The notes: generated by a model not told the origin, from the sequence alone. Counted from the first letter of the stretch, positions 18,064 through 26,068 are shown. The stretch is DNA of 64,000 bases from Paenibacillus sp. GP183 (GCF_900104695.1 NZ_FNSW01000001.1:2728001-2792000), one strand, 5' to 3'. Program-made: numbers and translations.

Positions 18064-18606
18064 ATGAAAACTCATGTAGCCTTGTTGCGTGGAATCAATG
18101 TCAGCGGAAAAAAGATGGTTAAAATGGAGCATTTGAGAGGCATCTTTGAGAGTCTGGACTATCAAAATGTAAAAACGTATATTCAATCCGGTAATGTGAT
18201 TTTTGACACGAAGAAAGAGGCAGCCGAGCTTATTTGCGATAAAATTGAAAAGGAGCTGGCGAGGGTTCTCGGGTTTGACGTCCCTGTGATTATCAGGACG
18301 CTTGAGGAGCTTGAGGACAGCATAAAAAATAATCCATTTGAGGGTGCAGACTCTTCGGAAAAAGACGGGTACACCACATTTTTATCGAGCAAACCTTCGG
18401 ATCAAGCCATAGACAAAATAGCTGCATACAAAAGTGACACAGATGAGCTGCGAATTGTGAATCGTGAAGTTTATCTGTTATGCCGGCATAAAGGTTATGG
18501 AGAAACTATATATTCCAATACTTTTCTCGAAAAAAAGCTCGGAGTGTCAGCAACAACGCGCAATTGGAAAACAATTAATGCCATTATTAATATGGCTAAT
18601 AATTAG
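18064..18606 (+). CDS. DUF1697 family protein
   Basis: 180 residues. The N-terminus HVALLRGINVSGKKMVKMEHL and the following YIQSGNVIFDTKK are the defining stretches of DUF1697; the C-terminus ends with TRNWKTINAI. The family is widespread in soil bacteria and has no proven function. AGTGAGGTTCTGCC precedes the ATG. The gene is directly followed by repeat copy A, which starts with a terminator. Confidence 0.85.
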   Translation: MKTHVALLRGINVSGKKMVKMEHLRGIFESLDYQNVKTYIQSGNVIFDTKKEAAELICDKIEKELARVLGFDVPVIIRTLEELEDSIKNNPFEGADSSEKDGYTTFLSSKPSDQAIDKIAAYKSDTDELRIVNREVYLLCRHKGYGETIYSNTFLEKKLGVSATTRNWKTINAIINMANN

Positions 18607-18617
18607 GAGAATTTGAG

Positions 18618-18769
18618 TAAAGAAGGCTCTGCGCTATCGCGGGGCTTTTATTTTTTTCTCCTCAATCCATTCAAATAAAAAACAAATCAAAATGAAATAG
18701 AAATCAAATGATTATCCAACAACCATTTAATTTTCGAATGCCATAATTAAGCGATGTAAGAAACAAAAT
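18618..18769 (+). repeat. Repeat copy A: terminator plus control region before the two-component system
   Basis: This 152-bp segment is closely repeated at 20837-20988. It begins with a terminator (GGCTCTGCGCTATCGCGGGGC then T-rich), continues with an A-rich tract containing AAATCAAA at 18684 and again at 18701, and ends with a CATAAT -10-like hexamer at 18742-18747 that lacks a recognisable -35. That pattern fits an activator-dependent promoter for the response regulator gene 75 bp downstream. Confidence 0.8.
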
Positions 18770-18844
18770 GAGCGAGAGTCCCAATGAATATGAGCAGCTA
18801 AAAATGATCAAAATAAATAAGAAAAAGCTTAAAGAGAGGTTTCT

Positions 18845-19519
18845 ATGCGGTTACTTGTAGTAGAAGACGATCTTTTATTACGAAACACTATGGTAAGAGC
18901 ATTAAAGGCTGAAGGCTTCAAGGTGGATGATGTAGAAAATGGAAAAGAAGGATTATTGATGTCCGAGCAAGGGATATACGATTTAATTCTATTAGATATT
19001 ATGCTGCCTGAAATGGATGGTTTTTCCTTCATCAAAGAGTTACATGACAAATCCATTATGACCCCCATATTACTGGTAACCGCAAGAGACAGCGTAGAAG
19101 ACCGAGTTAAAGGACTGGATATCGGAGCTGATGATTACCTGGTTAAACCATTTGCCATGGATGAACTATTGGCACGTATTCGGGTGTTATTGCGCAGACA
19201 AGGAAAAAACATGATTCAAGATGAATTAAGTTACGGTCCCATATCGTTAATAAAAGAAAAATATGACGGTTTTGCGGATGGAAACAAACTTAATTTGACG
19301 GTTAAAGAATACGAACTGCTGGAGCTGTTATTAACACGCCCGGAGCAAATCTTAACTAGAGAACAAATTTTTAACCGGATTTGGGGATTTTATTCGGAAT
19401 CCAATATTACAATTGTTGATTTATATGTGCATTACTTGCGAAAAAAGTTAAGTGAGTACGACTGTGACCCATACATTCGCACGATACGGGGCATTGGTTA
19501 TATGCTTGGGGGTGCGTAG
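18845..19519 (+). CDS. OmpR-family response regulator
   Basis: 224 residues. Receiver domain with acidic pair EDD (residues 8-10), phospho-acceptor Asp in LILLDIMLPEMDG, conserved Thr/Ser in LLVTARDS and Lys in VKPFAMDELLARI. A winged-helix DNA-binding domain follows (LNLTVKEYELLELLL, DLYVHYLRKKL, IRTIRGIGYML). GAGAGGTTTCT precedes the ATG. The adjacent kinase gene starts 1 bp after its stop. It is a candidate activator of its own operon and of the PepSY gene, because both have the same 152-bp upstream segment. Confidence 0.93.
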   Translation: MRLLVVEDDLLLRNTMVRALKAEGFKVDDVENGKEGLLMSEQGIYDLILLDIMLPEMDGFSFIKELHDKSIMTPILLVTARDSVEDRVKGLDIGADDYLVKPFAMDELLARIRVLLRRQGKNMIQDELSYGPISLIKEKYDGFADGNKLNLTVKEYELLELLLTRPEQILTREQIFNRIWGFYSESNITIVDLYVHYLRKKLSEYDCDPYIRTIRGIGYMLGGA

Positions 19520-19520
19520 G

Positions 19521-20822
19521 TTGTTTCGGAAAACGCGGATAAGGTTAGTAGCGATGAATGCCATCGTATTTATTCTAATTTTTTATTTATGTGTCAATAT
19601 GTTGTTTTTTTATGCTAAGTTCCATATGTACAACAACGTAGATAGAAGATTACAAGATATAGGCAATAGTATGAAGAGTGAGAAACTTGATGTTTTTTTA
19701 GCGGCTTGGGACGATAATCGCAGAGGTGATCAGCTCATCTTCTACGTGCTAACGGATAAACAAGGGAACGGATATCAAATTCCACCGAGTACTGTTCCTT
19801 ATAAGCTAGTCACCTCAGTTAAAGACCGATCTTCATCTTCTACCGAGTCTATACAAACAATCATGACAGGCAACCGGGAAAGCCGTGTGCTCAATATTCC
19901 TGTAACGAAGTCTACCGATACTAAGACAAATATTCCTTTCTATAATATTATCAACGATCCTATTGTATCGGTACAAGTGGTACGCAGTCTGTATCCCGAA
20001 CAATTTTTATTTAATGAGCTTCAATCGATTATGCCCATAGTAAGTATTTCAGGTGCGGTTTTGGCCATCTTAGCAGGATTTTATTTAGCCGGCCGTGCTC
20101 TTATACCGATTCTTTCATCATGGAATAAGCAGCAGCGTTTTGTAGCAGACGCTTCCCATGAATTGCGGACACCGCTCGCGGTAATGCAGACCAATACAGA
20201 AATGTTGTTGCGCTACCCCAAACATACGATTGAGGAAGAAAGCGAGAATATTTCGGTTATATTAAAAGAAGTAAGGCGAATGATTAGTTTAGTATCCGAT
20301 CTGCTTACCTTAGCCAGATCCGAAAGTAACCAATTACAAATCAGGCATCAATCCTTTTTGTTGGATGAAACCATTAACGAAATGCTCGAACAATACTGTT
20401 TATTTGCGGAAATGAATAATAGAACAATCTATTCTGACGTTGAAAAACAGATTCCATTCTTGGGTGATGAGGAACGTATTCGGCAACTGCTTGTCATTTT
20501 ATTGGATAATGCGATTAAATACACGCCGGAACAAGGGAAAATTACAGTAACTTGCCGTCAACAGAAACATTTTGCTGAGATTAGTATAGAAGACACAGGT
20601 ATGGGTATTTCGAAGCAAGACTTGCCTCTAATATTCGATAGATTTTATAGGGGAGACAAAGTTCGGTCGCGTTCCCAAGGAGGCTACGGGCTGGGATTAT
20701 CCATAGCCAAATGGATTGTAGAAGCGCATAAAGGGAAAATTCGTGTAGAAAGTCATCTAGGGACAGGCACCCGTTTCATTCTTACTTTTCCTTTAAAGAA
20801 GTTAGCGTCAAATCATTCGTAA
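19521..20822 (+). CDS. Sensor histidine kinase
   Basis: 433 residues from TTG 19521, chosen because GGGGGTG lies 7 bases upstream and the longer frame only overlaps the regulator gene. Membrane helix about residues 10-28, an external sensor loop of about 130 residues, second helix about 172-192, then DHp FVADASHELRTPLAVMQTN with phospho-acceptor His, N box LLVILLDNAIKY, and G boxes EDTGMGIS and GGYGLGLSIAK. There is no clear HAMP domain: the second helix runs almost directly into the kinase core. The signal is unknown. Confidence 0.92.
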   Translation: MFRKTRIRLVAMNAIVFILIFYLCVNMLFFYAKFHMYNNVDRRLQDIGNSMKSEKLDVFLAAWDDNRRGDQLIFYVLTDKQGNGYQIPPSTVPYKLVTSVKDRSSSSTESIQTIMTGNRESRVLNIPVTKSTDTKTNIPFYNIINDPIVSVQVVRSLYPEQFLFNELQSIMPIVSISGAVLAILAGFYLAGRALIPILSSWNKQQRFVADASHELRTPLAVMQTNTEMLLRYPKHTIEEESENISVILKEVRRMISLVSDLLTLARSESNQLQIRHQSFLLDETINEMLEQYCLFAEMNNRTIYSDVEKQIPFLGDEERIRQLLVILLDNAIKYTPEQGKITVTCRQQKHFAEISIEDTGMGISKQDLPLIFDRFYRGDKVRSRSQGGYGLGLSIAKWIVEAHKGKIRVESHLGTGTRFILTFPLKKLASNHS

Positions 20823-20836
20823 ACAAATACACTGAC

Positions 20837-20988
20837 TAAAGAAGGCTCTGCGCTATCGCTGAGCTTTTTATTGTTTTCTCCCCTATCCTTTCAAATGAAA
20901 AACAAATCAATATGAAATAGAAATCAAATCGTTATCCAACGGCCATTTAATTTTCGAATGCCATAATAAGCGATGTAAGAAACAAAAT
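20837..20988 (+). repeat. Repeat copy B: terminator plus control region before the PepSY gene
   Basis: Near-identical second copy of 18618-18769, same length. The terminator half reads GGCTCTGCGCTATCGCTGAGC followed by TTTTTATTGTTTTC; the control half keeps the AAATCAA direct repeats and CATAAT at 20962-20967, again without a -35. It lies 21 bp before the PepSY gene start. The kinase operon and the PepSY gene thus have the same terminator-plus-promoter cassette. Confidence 0.8.
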
Positions 20989-21009
20989 ATACTGAGGAGT
21001 GAAGAGAAA

Positions 21010-21753
21010 ATGAACAAGGTTAACTTTAAGAAAGTAGTATTTGGAGTATCTTTAGGAACGGTAATGGCGCTTGGTTCTATGTCATCTGCTTTTGCTGCAG
21101 ACATTAATAATCCTACGGCTCAGGCTAAAAAAGTGGAGCCGCAACAACAGAATCAAGCAAAGCCATATACTCAAGAGCAAGTCAAGGCCCTCGCATTAAA
21201 ACAATATCAAGGAACTGTGAAAGATATTAAATTAAATAAAGAAAATGGCAAAGACGTTTATGTAACTGTAATCCATGGTCAAGACGGAAAAGACCATACG
21301 GTGAAAATGGATGCAGCTACGGGCAAAAACGTGAATTTCACACAACAGCAAGTCAAAGACAACGCATTAAAACAATATCAAGGAACTATGAAAGATATTA
21401 AATTAAATAAAGAAAACGGCAAAGACGTTTATGTAACTGTAATCCATGGTCAAGACGGAAAAGACCATACGGTGAAAATGGATGCAGTCACGGGTGAAAA
21501 CGTGAATTTCACACAACAGCAAGCCAAAGACATCGCATTGAAACAATATCAAGGAACTGTGAAAGATATTAAATTAAATAAAGAAAATGGCAAAGACGTT
21601 TATGTCACTGTAATCCATGGTCAAGACGGAAAAGACCATACGGTGAAAATGGATGCAGTCACTGGCGAAAACGTGAATTTCACACAACAGCAAGCCAAAG
21701 ACAACGCATTAAAACAATATAAAGGAACTGTAAAAGATATTAAATTAATTTGA
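21010..21753 (+). CDS. Secreted PepSY-repeat protein, C-terminus replaced by IS insertion
   Basis: 247 residues as it stands. A Sec signal peptide occupies about 1-30 (SLGTVMALGSMSSAFAA then DINN). It is followed by three full 56-residue repeats of PepSY-like type, each with ALKQYQGTVKDIKL, GKDVYVTVIHGQDGKDHTV and MDAVTGENVNFT, and the start of a fourth. The fourth is cut at KDIKL by the IS1595-like element, which adds a stop after one codon. Joining 21010-21748 to 22776-22876 restores an 840-bp frame of 279 residues. PepSY domains are thought to bind or inhibit peptidases or sense at the envelope; here the upstream two-component system probably controls it. Confidence 0.88.
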   Translation: MNKVNFKKVVFGVSLGTVMALGSMSSAFAADINNPTAQAKKVEPQQQNQAKPYTQEQVKALALKQYQGTVKDIKLNKENGKDVYVTVIHGQDGKDHTVKMDAATGKNVNFTQQQVKDNALKQYQGTMKDIKLNKENGKDVYVTVIHGQDGKDHTVKMDAVTGENVNFTQQQAKDIALKQYQGTVKDIKLNKENGKDVYVTVIHGQDGKDHTVKMDAVTGENVNFTQQQAKDNALKQYKGTVKDIKLI

Positions 21754-22767
21754 ATATCAAGTTAGCTCCGCATCGTCATATGGTAAGTTCTTGGTAAGTA
21801 ATGGTATCGGTAGAAATACAAGCGGATAAAAGCCGATTGAACAGTTGTCCTTCAAACTGTCTGCGGTTGGTACGAAAGCAAAATTCATTCAAGTAGGCTT
21901 GCAGATGCTTGGGTGCCAAGCCGTGAAACGTACCGCCAATAAAAGCTTTGGCGTTTGAGATCATCGTATGAAGCCACTTCAAATGATCCGGGTTTTCTTT
22001 GACGTTGAATTTGAGCGGCTGATGGTTGTATTCTTTCGCAAGCGCGTTGTAAGAATGGTAAGCATCGCTGCTGATCGTTGCGCCGGGTTCGATATAACGC
22101 TGTGCAAAATCGATCAGCGTTTTCCCTTTTACATCCGGAATCACTTGCATCTTGACGTATTGCGGTGCTCCCTGTTTGTTGAGTGAAACGCCTACGAGCA
22201 CGGGCGTTTGTTCGGTGCCACGACCGCGTTTGCCGCCTTCTGTTGGTGCGCCAAAGAAGGCATCATCGAGTTCAACCAAGCCAGCCAGTCGATAGTTGGC
22301 ATCGCGATCACCCATAGCTTTCCTGACTTTCTGAAGGAGCAACCAGGCTGTCGGATAGGTCAATTCAAGTTCTCGAGCGATATAGGTTGCAGAGATGCCG
22401 CGTTTATCATGGGCCACTAAAAAGATCGTCCAAAACCAGGTCAATAAAGGCGTGTGCGTTTTATGCATAATGGTACCAGCCGTCACGGAAGTTTGATGCT
22501 TACAGGCCACACACTGGTAAAGCTTCCGCGTCTCTAGGAAATAGAACGATTGGCTTTGGCATTTCGGACAGCAAAACCCTTCGGGCCAACGAATCTGGAA
22601 CAGATGATCGTGACATGCTTGTTCCGTATCGAACTTCTCTTGAAACCTCTTGAGCGTCATCGTTTCTTGTTGAGCCACGCCAATCACTCCCGAACATTCG
22701 TTTGTATTTATTATATCAAACAAATGTTCGTATTTAAAGACCTTGCTGAAACAACTTGATATTCAAA
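21749..22767 (-). mobile_element. IS1595-family-like insertion sequence, 1,019 bp
   Basis: Both ends carry the inverted repeat TTTGAATATCAAGTT. The flanks are the 8-bp direct duplication TAAATTAA (21741-21748 and 22768-22775), the length normal for IS1595 elements. A single transposase gene fills the element. The clean duplication, intact transposase and exact restoration of the interrupted reading frame indicate a recent insertion. Confidence 0.95.
21776..22678 (-). CDS. IS1595 family transposase
   Basis: 300 residues from GTG 22678, which has GGGAGTG upstream; TTG 22723 or ATG 22660 are alternatives. An N-terminal zinc ribbon (CPKC and CVAC, about residues 35-60) is followed by a DDE-type ISXO2-like nuclease: VELDDAFFGA supplies the first Asp, TISSDAYHSYNAL the second, and the late WLHTMISNAKAFIGGTFHG region the conserved Asn/Glu/His. 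The gene appears intact and inserts its element in a PepSY gene. Confidence 0.92.
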   Translation of the reverse strand: MAQQETMTLKRFQEKFDTEQACHDHLFQIRWPEGFCCPKCQSQSFYFLETRKLYQCVACKHQTSVTAGTIMHKTHTPLLTWFWTIFLVAHDKRGISATYIARELELTYPTAWLLLQKVRKAMGDRDANYRLAGLVELDDAFFGAPTEGGKRGRGTEQTPVLVGVSLNKQGAPQYVKMQVIPDVKGKTLIDFAQRYIEPGATISSDAYHSYNALAKEYNHQPLKFNVKENPDHLKWLHTMISNAKAFIGGTFHGLAPKHLQAYLNEFCFRTNRRQFEGQLFNRLLSACISTDTITYQELTI

Positions 22768-22775
22768 TAAATTAA

Positions 22776-22876
22776 ATAAAGAAAACGGCAAAGACGTTTA
22801 TGCCATTGTAATCCATGGCCAAGACGGAAAAGACCATAATGTAAAAATTGATGCCAATACCGGAGAAATTCGCTAA
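22776..22876 (+). pseudogene. 3' remnant of the IS-split PepSY-repeat gene
   Basis: Immediately after the right target duplication the sequence resumes the fourth PepSY repeat: KENGKDVYAIVIHGQDGKDH, then VKIDANTGEIR and stop. It has no start or ribosome site of its own. This final repeat is more diverged than the other three, as expected for a natural C-terminus. Confidence 0.9.
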
Positions 22877-22910
22877 TCATTAGCTAATGTAAATATAACG
22901 AAAAATAAGA

Positions 22911-22958
22911 GCTGTTCCCAAAAGTCATCGCAAATGACTAAGGGGCAGCCCTTTCTTT
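22911..22958 (+). terminator. Terminator of the PepSY gene
   Basis: GCTGTTCCC pairs with GGGGCAGC, enclosing a second stem AGTCAT/ATGACT, and is followed by CCTTTCTTTT. It now terminates transcripts that have crossed the insertion sequence. Confidence 0.75.
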
Positions 22959-23020
22959 TATCTAATTGTCAGGAGGCATTGACAGAACATCGGAGATCGT
23001 GCAACGGTGGATGAACTGAT

Positions 23021-23233
23021 TCATTGATGTGTGTGCGTGTGTGTATGTGTGTGCGTGTGTGTGTGAGTGTGGATTTGATGGGCAGGATGAGGCGGAACCG
23101 GAATAAAGATTCTTTGACCCGGGTGAACGAAGTGACTGTGAAGTCTATTTGCATGCATGATGGCTGCTGCAGTAACACCATACCTATAAGCAATACTAGA
23201 CAAAGTTTCTCCAGGTTGAACAATATGCTCCAT
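23021..23233 (-). CDS. Small LysM protein with a His-Thr repeat tail
   Basis: 70 residues. The N-terminal 45 residues form one LysM domain: MEHIVQPGETLSSIAYRYGV, then AIMHANRL and PGQRIFIPV. The C-terminus is nine or so HT dipeptides encoded by a (CA)n-type microsatellite at about 23024-23070, so tail length may vary by slippage. There is no signal peptide, which is common for LysM proteins of the spore coat or cortex such as SafA-like ones. AAAGGAGGAATAATGTAA precedes the ATG. A spore-surface role is inferred. Confidence 0.75.
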   Translation of the reverse strand: MEHIVQPGETLSSIAYRYGVTAAAIMHANRLHSHFVHPGQRIFIPVPPHPAHQIHTHTHTHTHTHTHTHQ

Positions 23234-23354
23234 TTACATTATTCCTCCTTTCATGCTTATATATTTATCAAGGTATGGCTAGGGCATAGATTAAGTGCAG
23301 GGCTTAAGCGGAATCTAGGGGGAAATTGTTACCACCCGTATTTATTGAATGTAT

Positions 23355-23470
23355 AGGTGACATGCTCCCATGCCTAAAGGCAGGGGCTTCTCAGATCATC
23401 GGGGATCGTAACCTTTCCCCTCCTTGGAGGCTCTATCCAAGCCTAGTCTTTTTTAGGTTACGATACGTTT
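23355..23470 (-). ncRNA. Candidate omega RNA / right-end region of tnpB
   Basis: TnpB guide RNAs are transcribed from the 3' part of tnpB through the right end of the element. Here the stretch after the tnpB stop contains the stems CCAAGGAGGGG and the terminal CCCCTGCC/GGCATGGG hairpin. The exact 5' end and the guide start are not visible from sequence alone. Confidence 0.4.
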
Positions 23471-24543
23471 TTCAAAGCTAGGTTTAGTATGTTAATCGCC
23501 GCATTTACGTCCCGATCTGCAATGTATCCGCAAGAACATTGATGCGTTCGTTCGGATAGTGTTTTTTTGACGATTTCACCACAGTTGGAGCATTGTTGAG
23601 ATGTGTTGTATGGATTCACTTGCACCACTTGACGACCGGCACTTTCAGCCTTGTACATCACGAATTGTACGAGTTGCTGCCATCCTGCATCAACAATGCT
23701 TTTTGCAAGATGATGGTTCTTAACCAACCCTAATACGTTTAAATCTTCAAAAGCAATCAATTGGTACTGGTTTACGAGTTTACGAGAAACTTTGTGCGCA
23801 TGATCTTTTCGCTGATTGGCTACATGCTCATGCAATTTCGCCAATTGATGTACAGCTTTGCTTCTACGTTTCGAACCTTTTTTCTTTTTGGATACGGCAC
23901 GTTGTAGATGTTTCAATCGTTGTTCACTTAGACGAAGATATTTGGGTGATTCTATCGGTTCTCCTTCAGATGGTATTGCAAGGTGTTTGAGTCCTAAGTC
24001 GATACCAACCTTCATGTTTGTTATAGGCAAAGGTTTGGCTTCAGCTTCACACGAAAAACAAGCATAGTATTTTCCGTTTTTGATAATGATGGAACAGGTT
24101 TTCATCTTGCCTTGCAGTTCTCGATGTAGTTTTATTTTCACTTCACCGATCTTGGATAGCTTTATTTTATTGCCATGGATTGTGTACCCGCCTTGCGGAT
24201 AGGTAAACGAATCGTACCTCGATTGTGGTTTGAAACGTGGGAACCCTGGAGTCTCGGCTTGCTTCACTCGTCTAAAAAATGCTTGATACGCCTTATCCAA
24301 TCGTTTCGCAACATCCTGTAACACTTGCGAATGCACTTGCTTTAATGCCGGAATGTGTTGTTTACGCTCGTTGAACGTGTTTGCTTGATCGTAGTAGTTC
24401 GGTGTTTTCCCTTCTTGTTTGTAGGCAAGAATACGTTCCTCTAGTAACCGGTTATACAACAAACGGCAGCGTTCAAGAGTAAATTGTATCTTCTGTTTTT
24501 GCTCTTTTGTTGGGTATATTCGGTATTTGTAGGCAACAAGCAA
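23458..24543 (-). CDS. tnpB: RNA-guided endonuclease TnpB
   Basis: 361 residues and apparently complete. RuvC I Asp lies in KVGIDLGLKHLAIPSEG, RuvC II Glu in LIAFEDLNVLGL, and RuvC III Asp in IADRDVNAAINI. A four-cysteine zinc finger (CSNC and CSC) sits between the last two motifs. The N-terminal helix-turn-helix (AYKYRIYPTKEQKQKI) and OrfB domain are present. TnpB uses an RNA from the element end to cut matching DNA and keep the element at its site. All catalytic residues are present, so it could be active although the partner tnpA is broken. Confidence 0.92.
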   Translation of the reverse strand: MLVAYKYRIYPTKEQKQKIQFTLERCRLLYNRLLEERILAYKQEGKTPNYYDQANTFNERKQHIPALKQVHSQVLQDVAKRLDKAYQAFFRRVKQAETPGFPRFKPQSRYDSFTYPQGGYTIHGNKIKLSKIGEVKIKLHRELQGKMKTCSIIIKNGKYYACFSCEAEAKPLPITNMKVGIDLGLKHLAIPSEGEPIESPKYLRLSEQRLKHLQRAVSKKKKGSKRRSKAVHQLAKLHEHVANQRKDHAHKVSRKLVNQYQLIAFEDLNVLGLVKNHHLAKSIVDAGWQQLVQFVMYKAESAGRQVVQVNPYNTSQQCSNCGEIVKKTLSERTHQCSCGYIADRDVNAAINILNLALKNVS

Positions 24544-24545
24544 TA

Positions 24546-24954
24546 CTATTCACCTCGTTCTTTTTGGCTTTCAATATATTTTTTGATTACATCCAGTTGA
24601 ACTGTACCTACGGTTGCAACAAAATACGAGTTTGTCCATAGGGAAGGGAGTCTACTTTTTAGATGGTTAAACTCTAGTCTTAGCACTCTTGACGTGTACC
24701 CTTTCAAATGTTTCACTACTTTGTGGATTCCAAACTGTGGATCGCAATTGATGAGCAAATGAACATGATCGGGCATGATTTCCATTTCAACGATTTGTGT
24801 TTAACGCTTTAGACTTCTCTAAAAACAAACTTTTTAGCCTTGTATCAATTGGTTCTTTGAGTACCTTTTTTCGATACTTAGGACCAAAAACAACATGATA
24901 TTTACAATCAAAAACGATATTATGATTACTTTCTGCTTTTCTACTCAATGTCAT
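24546..24954 (-). pseudogene. Frameshifted tnpA (IS200-type Y1 transposase)
   Basis: ATG 24954 opens MTLSRKAESNHNIVFDCKYH and VVFGPKYRKKVLKEPIDTRL, ending in a premature stop after KALNTNR near 24787. The neighbouring frame continues with VEMEIMPDHVHLLINCDPQF, which carries the HUH metal-binding pair (HVH), and SLWTNSYFVATVG, to a stop at 24546. A deletion or frameshift near 24790-24800 breaks the gene. The C-terminal part retains KKYIESQ where the catalytic Tyr lies. Confidence 0.85.
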
Positions 24955-25073
24955 CACCTACAGTAAATTGTACCACAAATAGTTAGTTTAATGTAGTTTA
25001 TCTAACATGTTTTAAAGAGAGAATTTAAGAATTTTGCTCTTAACATCCCTAAAGGGATGCAGAGCAAATTGCC

Positions 25074-25424
25074 TTATATCCCCATGGCTAAAGCAAGGGG
25101 TTTTACGGCGAATTTGATAATAAAACCTAAAGAAATCAAAACGGATAATGTATTCATAACTTTCATCCAGGTGGGCATATGTTTGTGTTTTTTTAGGCTG
25201 TAAATCGCATAAATCGATGAAATCAAAGTTGCAATCACCATAGCTCTTCGGAGCCAAAGTAACCCTGACATGTCAACCATCATATTGGTCGAACTGCCAA
25301 GTACAAGCAGGATCAGCGTATGAAGCCAGTGATGCGAAGAAGCAATAATTGAGAAAATAATCGATGATACTGAAGCTGCAATGGTTGAAGCCGTTCCTTT
25401 TTTATGAAGATATTGAGGGTCCAT
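25074..25424 (-). CDS. Small membrane protein of unknown function, tail probably altered by IS end
   Basis: 116 residues with four hydrophobic segments: ASVSSIIFSIIASS, LHTLILLVLGSSTNMM, MVIATLISSIYAI and TLSVLISLGFIIKF. It is translated from ATG 25424, whose AGGAGTGATAAA site overlaps the stop of the marR gene, so the two are coupled. The last 11 residues (AVKPLALAMGI) are encoded by a sequence resembling an IS605-type terminal hairpin, so the natural C-terminus may have been replaced. Function is not known; as partner of a MarR gene it may be its regulated effector. Confidence 0.65.
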   Translation of the reverse strand: MDPQYLHKKGTASTIAASVSSIIFSIIASSHHWLHTLILLVLGSSTNMMVDMSGLLWLRRAMVIATLISSIYAIYSLKKHKHMPTWMKVMNTLSVLISLGFIIKFAVKPLALAMGI

Positions 25425-25428
25425 TTTA

Positions 25429-25887
25429 TCACTCCTCACTGTTAATATTATCTCGCCTTACTTCAGTCAGCGAATTAGTGAACGTTTTAAAACTTTCATA
25501 AAACTGAGCTTGCTCGGAATCAGACATTTTCCCAAGAATGGTTTTATAAAAATCAACCGACTGGTCACGTACTCTGTGAATGGAGCTCGTACCTTTTTCG
25601 GTTAAAGCCAGCACGACCTCCCTGCGATTGTTTTCGTTTAAATCCCTTGAAACAAATCCACCTTTTACAAGGCCGTCAATCAATCTGCTAACCGAACTTC
25701 TCTCTAATTGAAGTTTTTCAGCCAGTTCAGTTATCGTAAGCGTTTGTTTCTCCAGCTCTTGAAGAGCAAAAACTTGTGATAGAGACAATGAAAAACCACA
25801 AGGTGTTTTTGTTTGCTCTAAAAGTCCAAAAGATCGAATGAACTGTTGCATAATAGTTCTAAGTTCAAGTACATTTTCTCTTTGCAT
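25429..25887 (-). CDS. MarR family transcriptional regulator
   Basis: 152 residues from ATG 25887, preceded by GAGGG. The winged helix reads LTITELAEKLQLERSSVSRLI (about residues 48-68) with the wing NENNRREVVLALTEKG. Helices at both ends form the dimer interface. A 37-bp inverted-repeat region lies 13 bp upstream and is the expected autoregulatory operator. The next gene downstream overlaps its stop through the ribosome site. Confidence 0.88.
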   Translation of the reverse strand: MQRENVLELRTIMQQFIRSFGLLEQTKTPCGFSLSLSQVFALQELEKQTLTITELAEKLQLERSSVSRLIDGLVKGGFVSRDLNENNRREVVLALTEKGTSSIHRVRDQSVDFYKTILGKMSDSEQAQFYESFKTFTNSLTEVRRDNINSEE

Positions 25888-25900
25888 GGATACCCTCATT

Positions 25901-25937
25901 ATTCGTGTATAATGCATTTGTTGTATATTACACGAAT
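25901..25937 (-). promoter_or_regulatory. Putative MarR operator over the marR promoter
   Basis: ATTCGTGTA and TACACGAAT are perfect 9-bp inverted arms 19 bp apart. On the reverse strand a TATACA -10-like hexamer overlaps the inner edge. Placement directly before the marR start, and facing the lipoprotein gene at 26069 on the other side, suggests autoregulation and perhaps divergent control. Confidence 0.6.
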
Positions 25938-26068
25938 AGGTTATCATGCAGTTGGGGGAAAGTCAATTAAACATGTTCTCGATAATTCCAGGCTTGGTTA
26001 TCCTCTACACAAGACCTACACAAGTATCTTTTATAATAATAAAGAGAAAATAGATACAGGAGGAAATC

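Larger units (their letters stand above)
23355..25075 (-). mobile_element. IS200/IS605-type element, approximate ends
   Basis: Contains tnpB and a frameshifted tnpA on the same strand. The end beyond tnpB has the hairpin CCCCTGCCTTTAGGCATGGG (23369-23389) and then GCATGTCAC, a typical right end. The other end has nested hairpins, ATCCCTTTAGGGAT inside GCTCT/AGAGC (about 25030-25072). A further CCCCTTGCTTTAGCCATGGGG hairpin at about 25079-25100 may belong to an older element or to the same end. Ends are therefore given to within about 30 bp; no target duplication is expected for this class. Confidence 0.75.

Noticed and set aside
23024-23356. Plus-strand frame through the GT-repeat tract
   Set aside because: Composition comes from the microsatellite and it opposes the LysM gene, which has domain support and a strong ribosome site.
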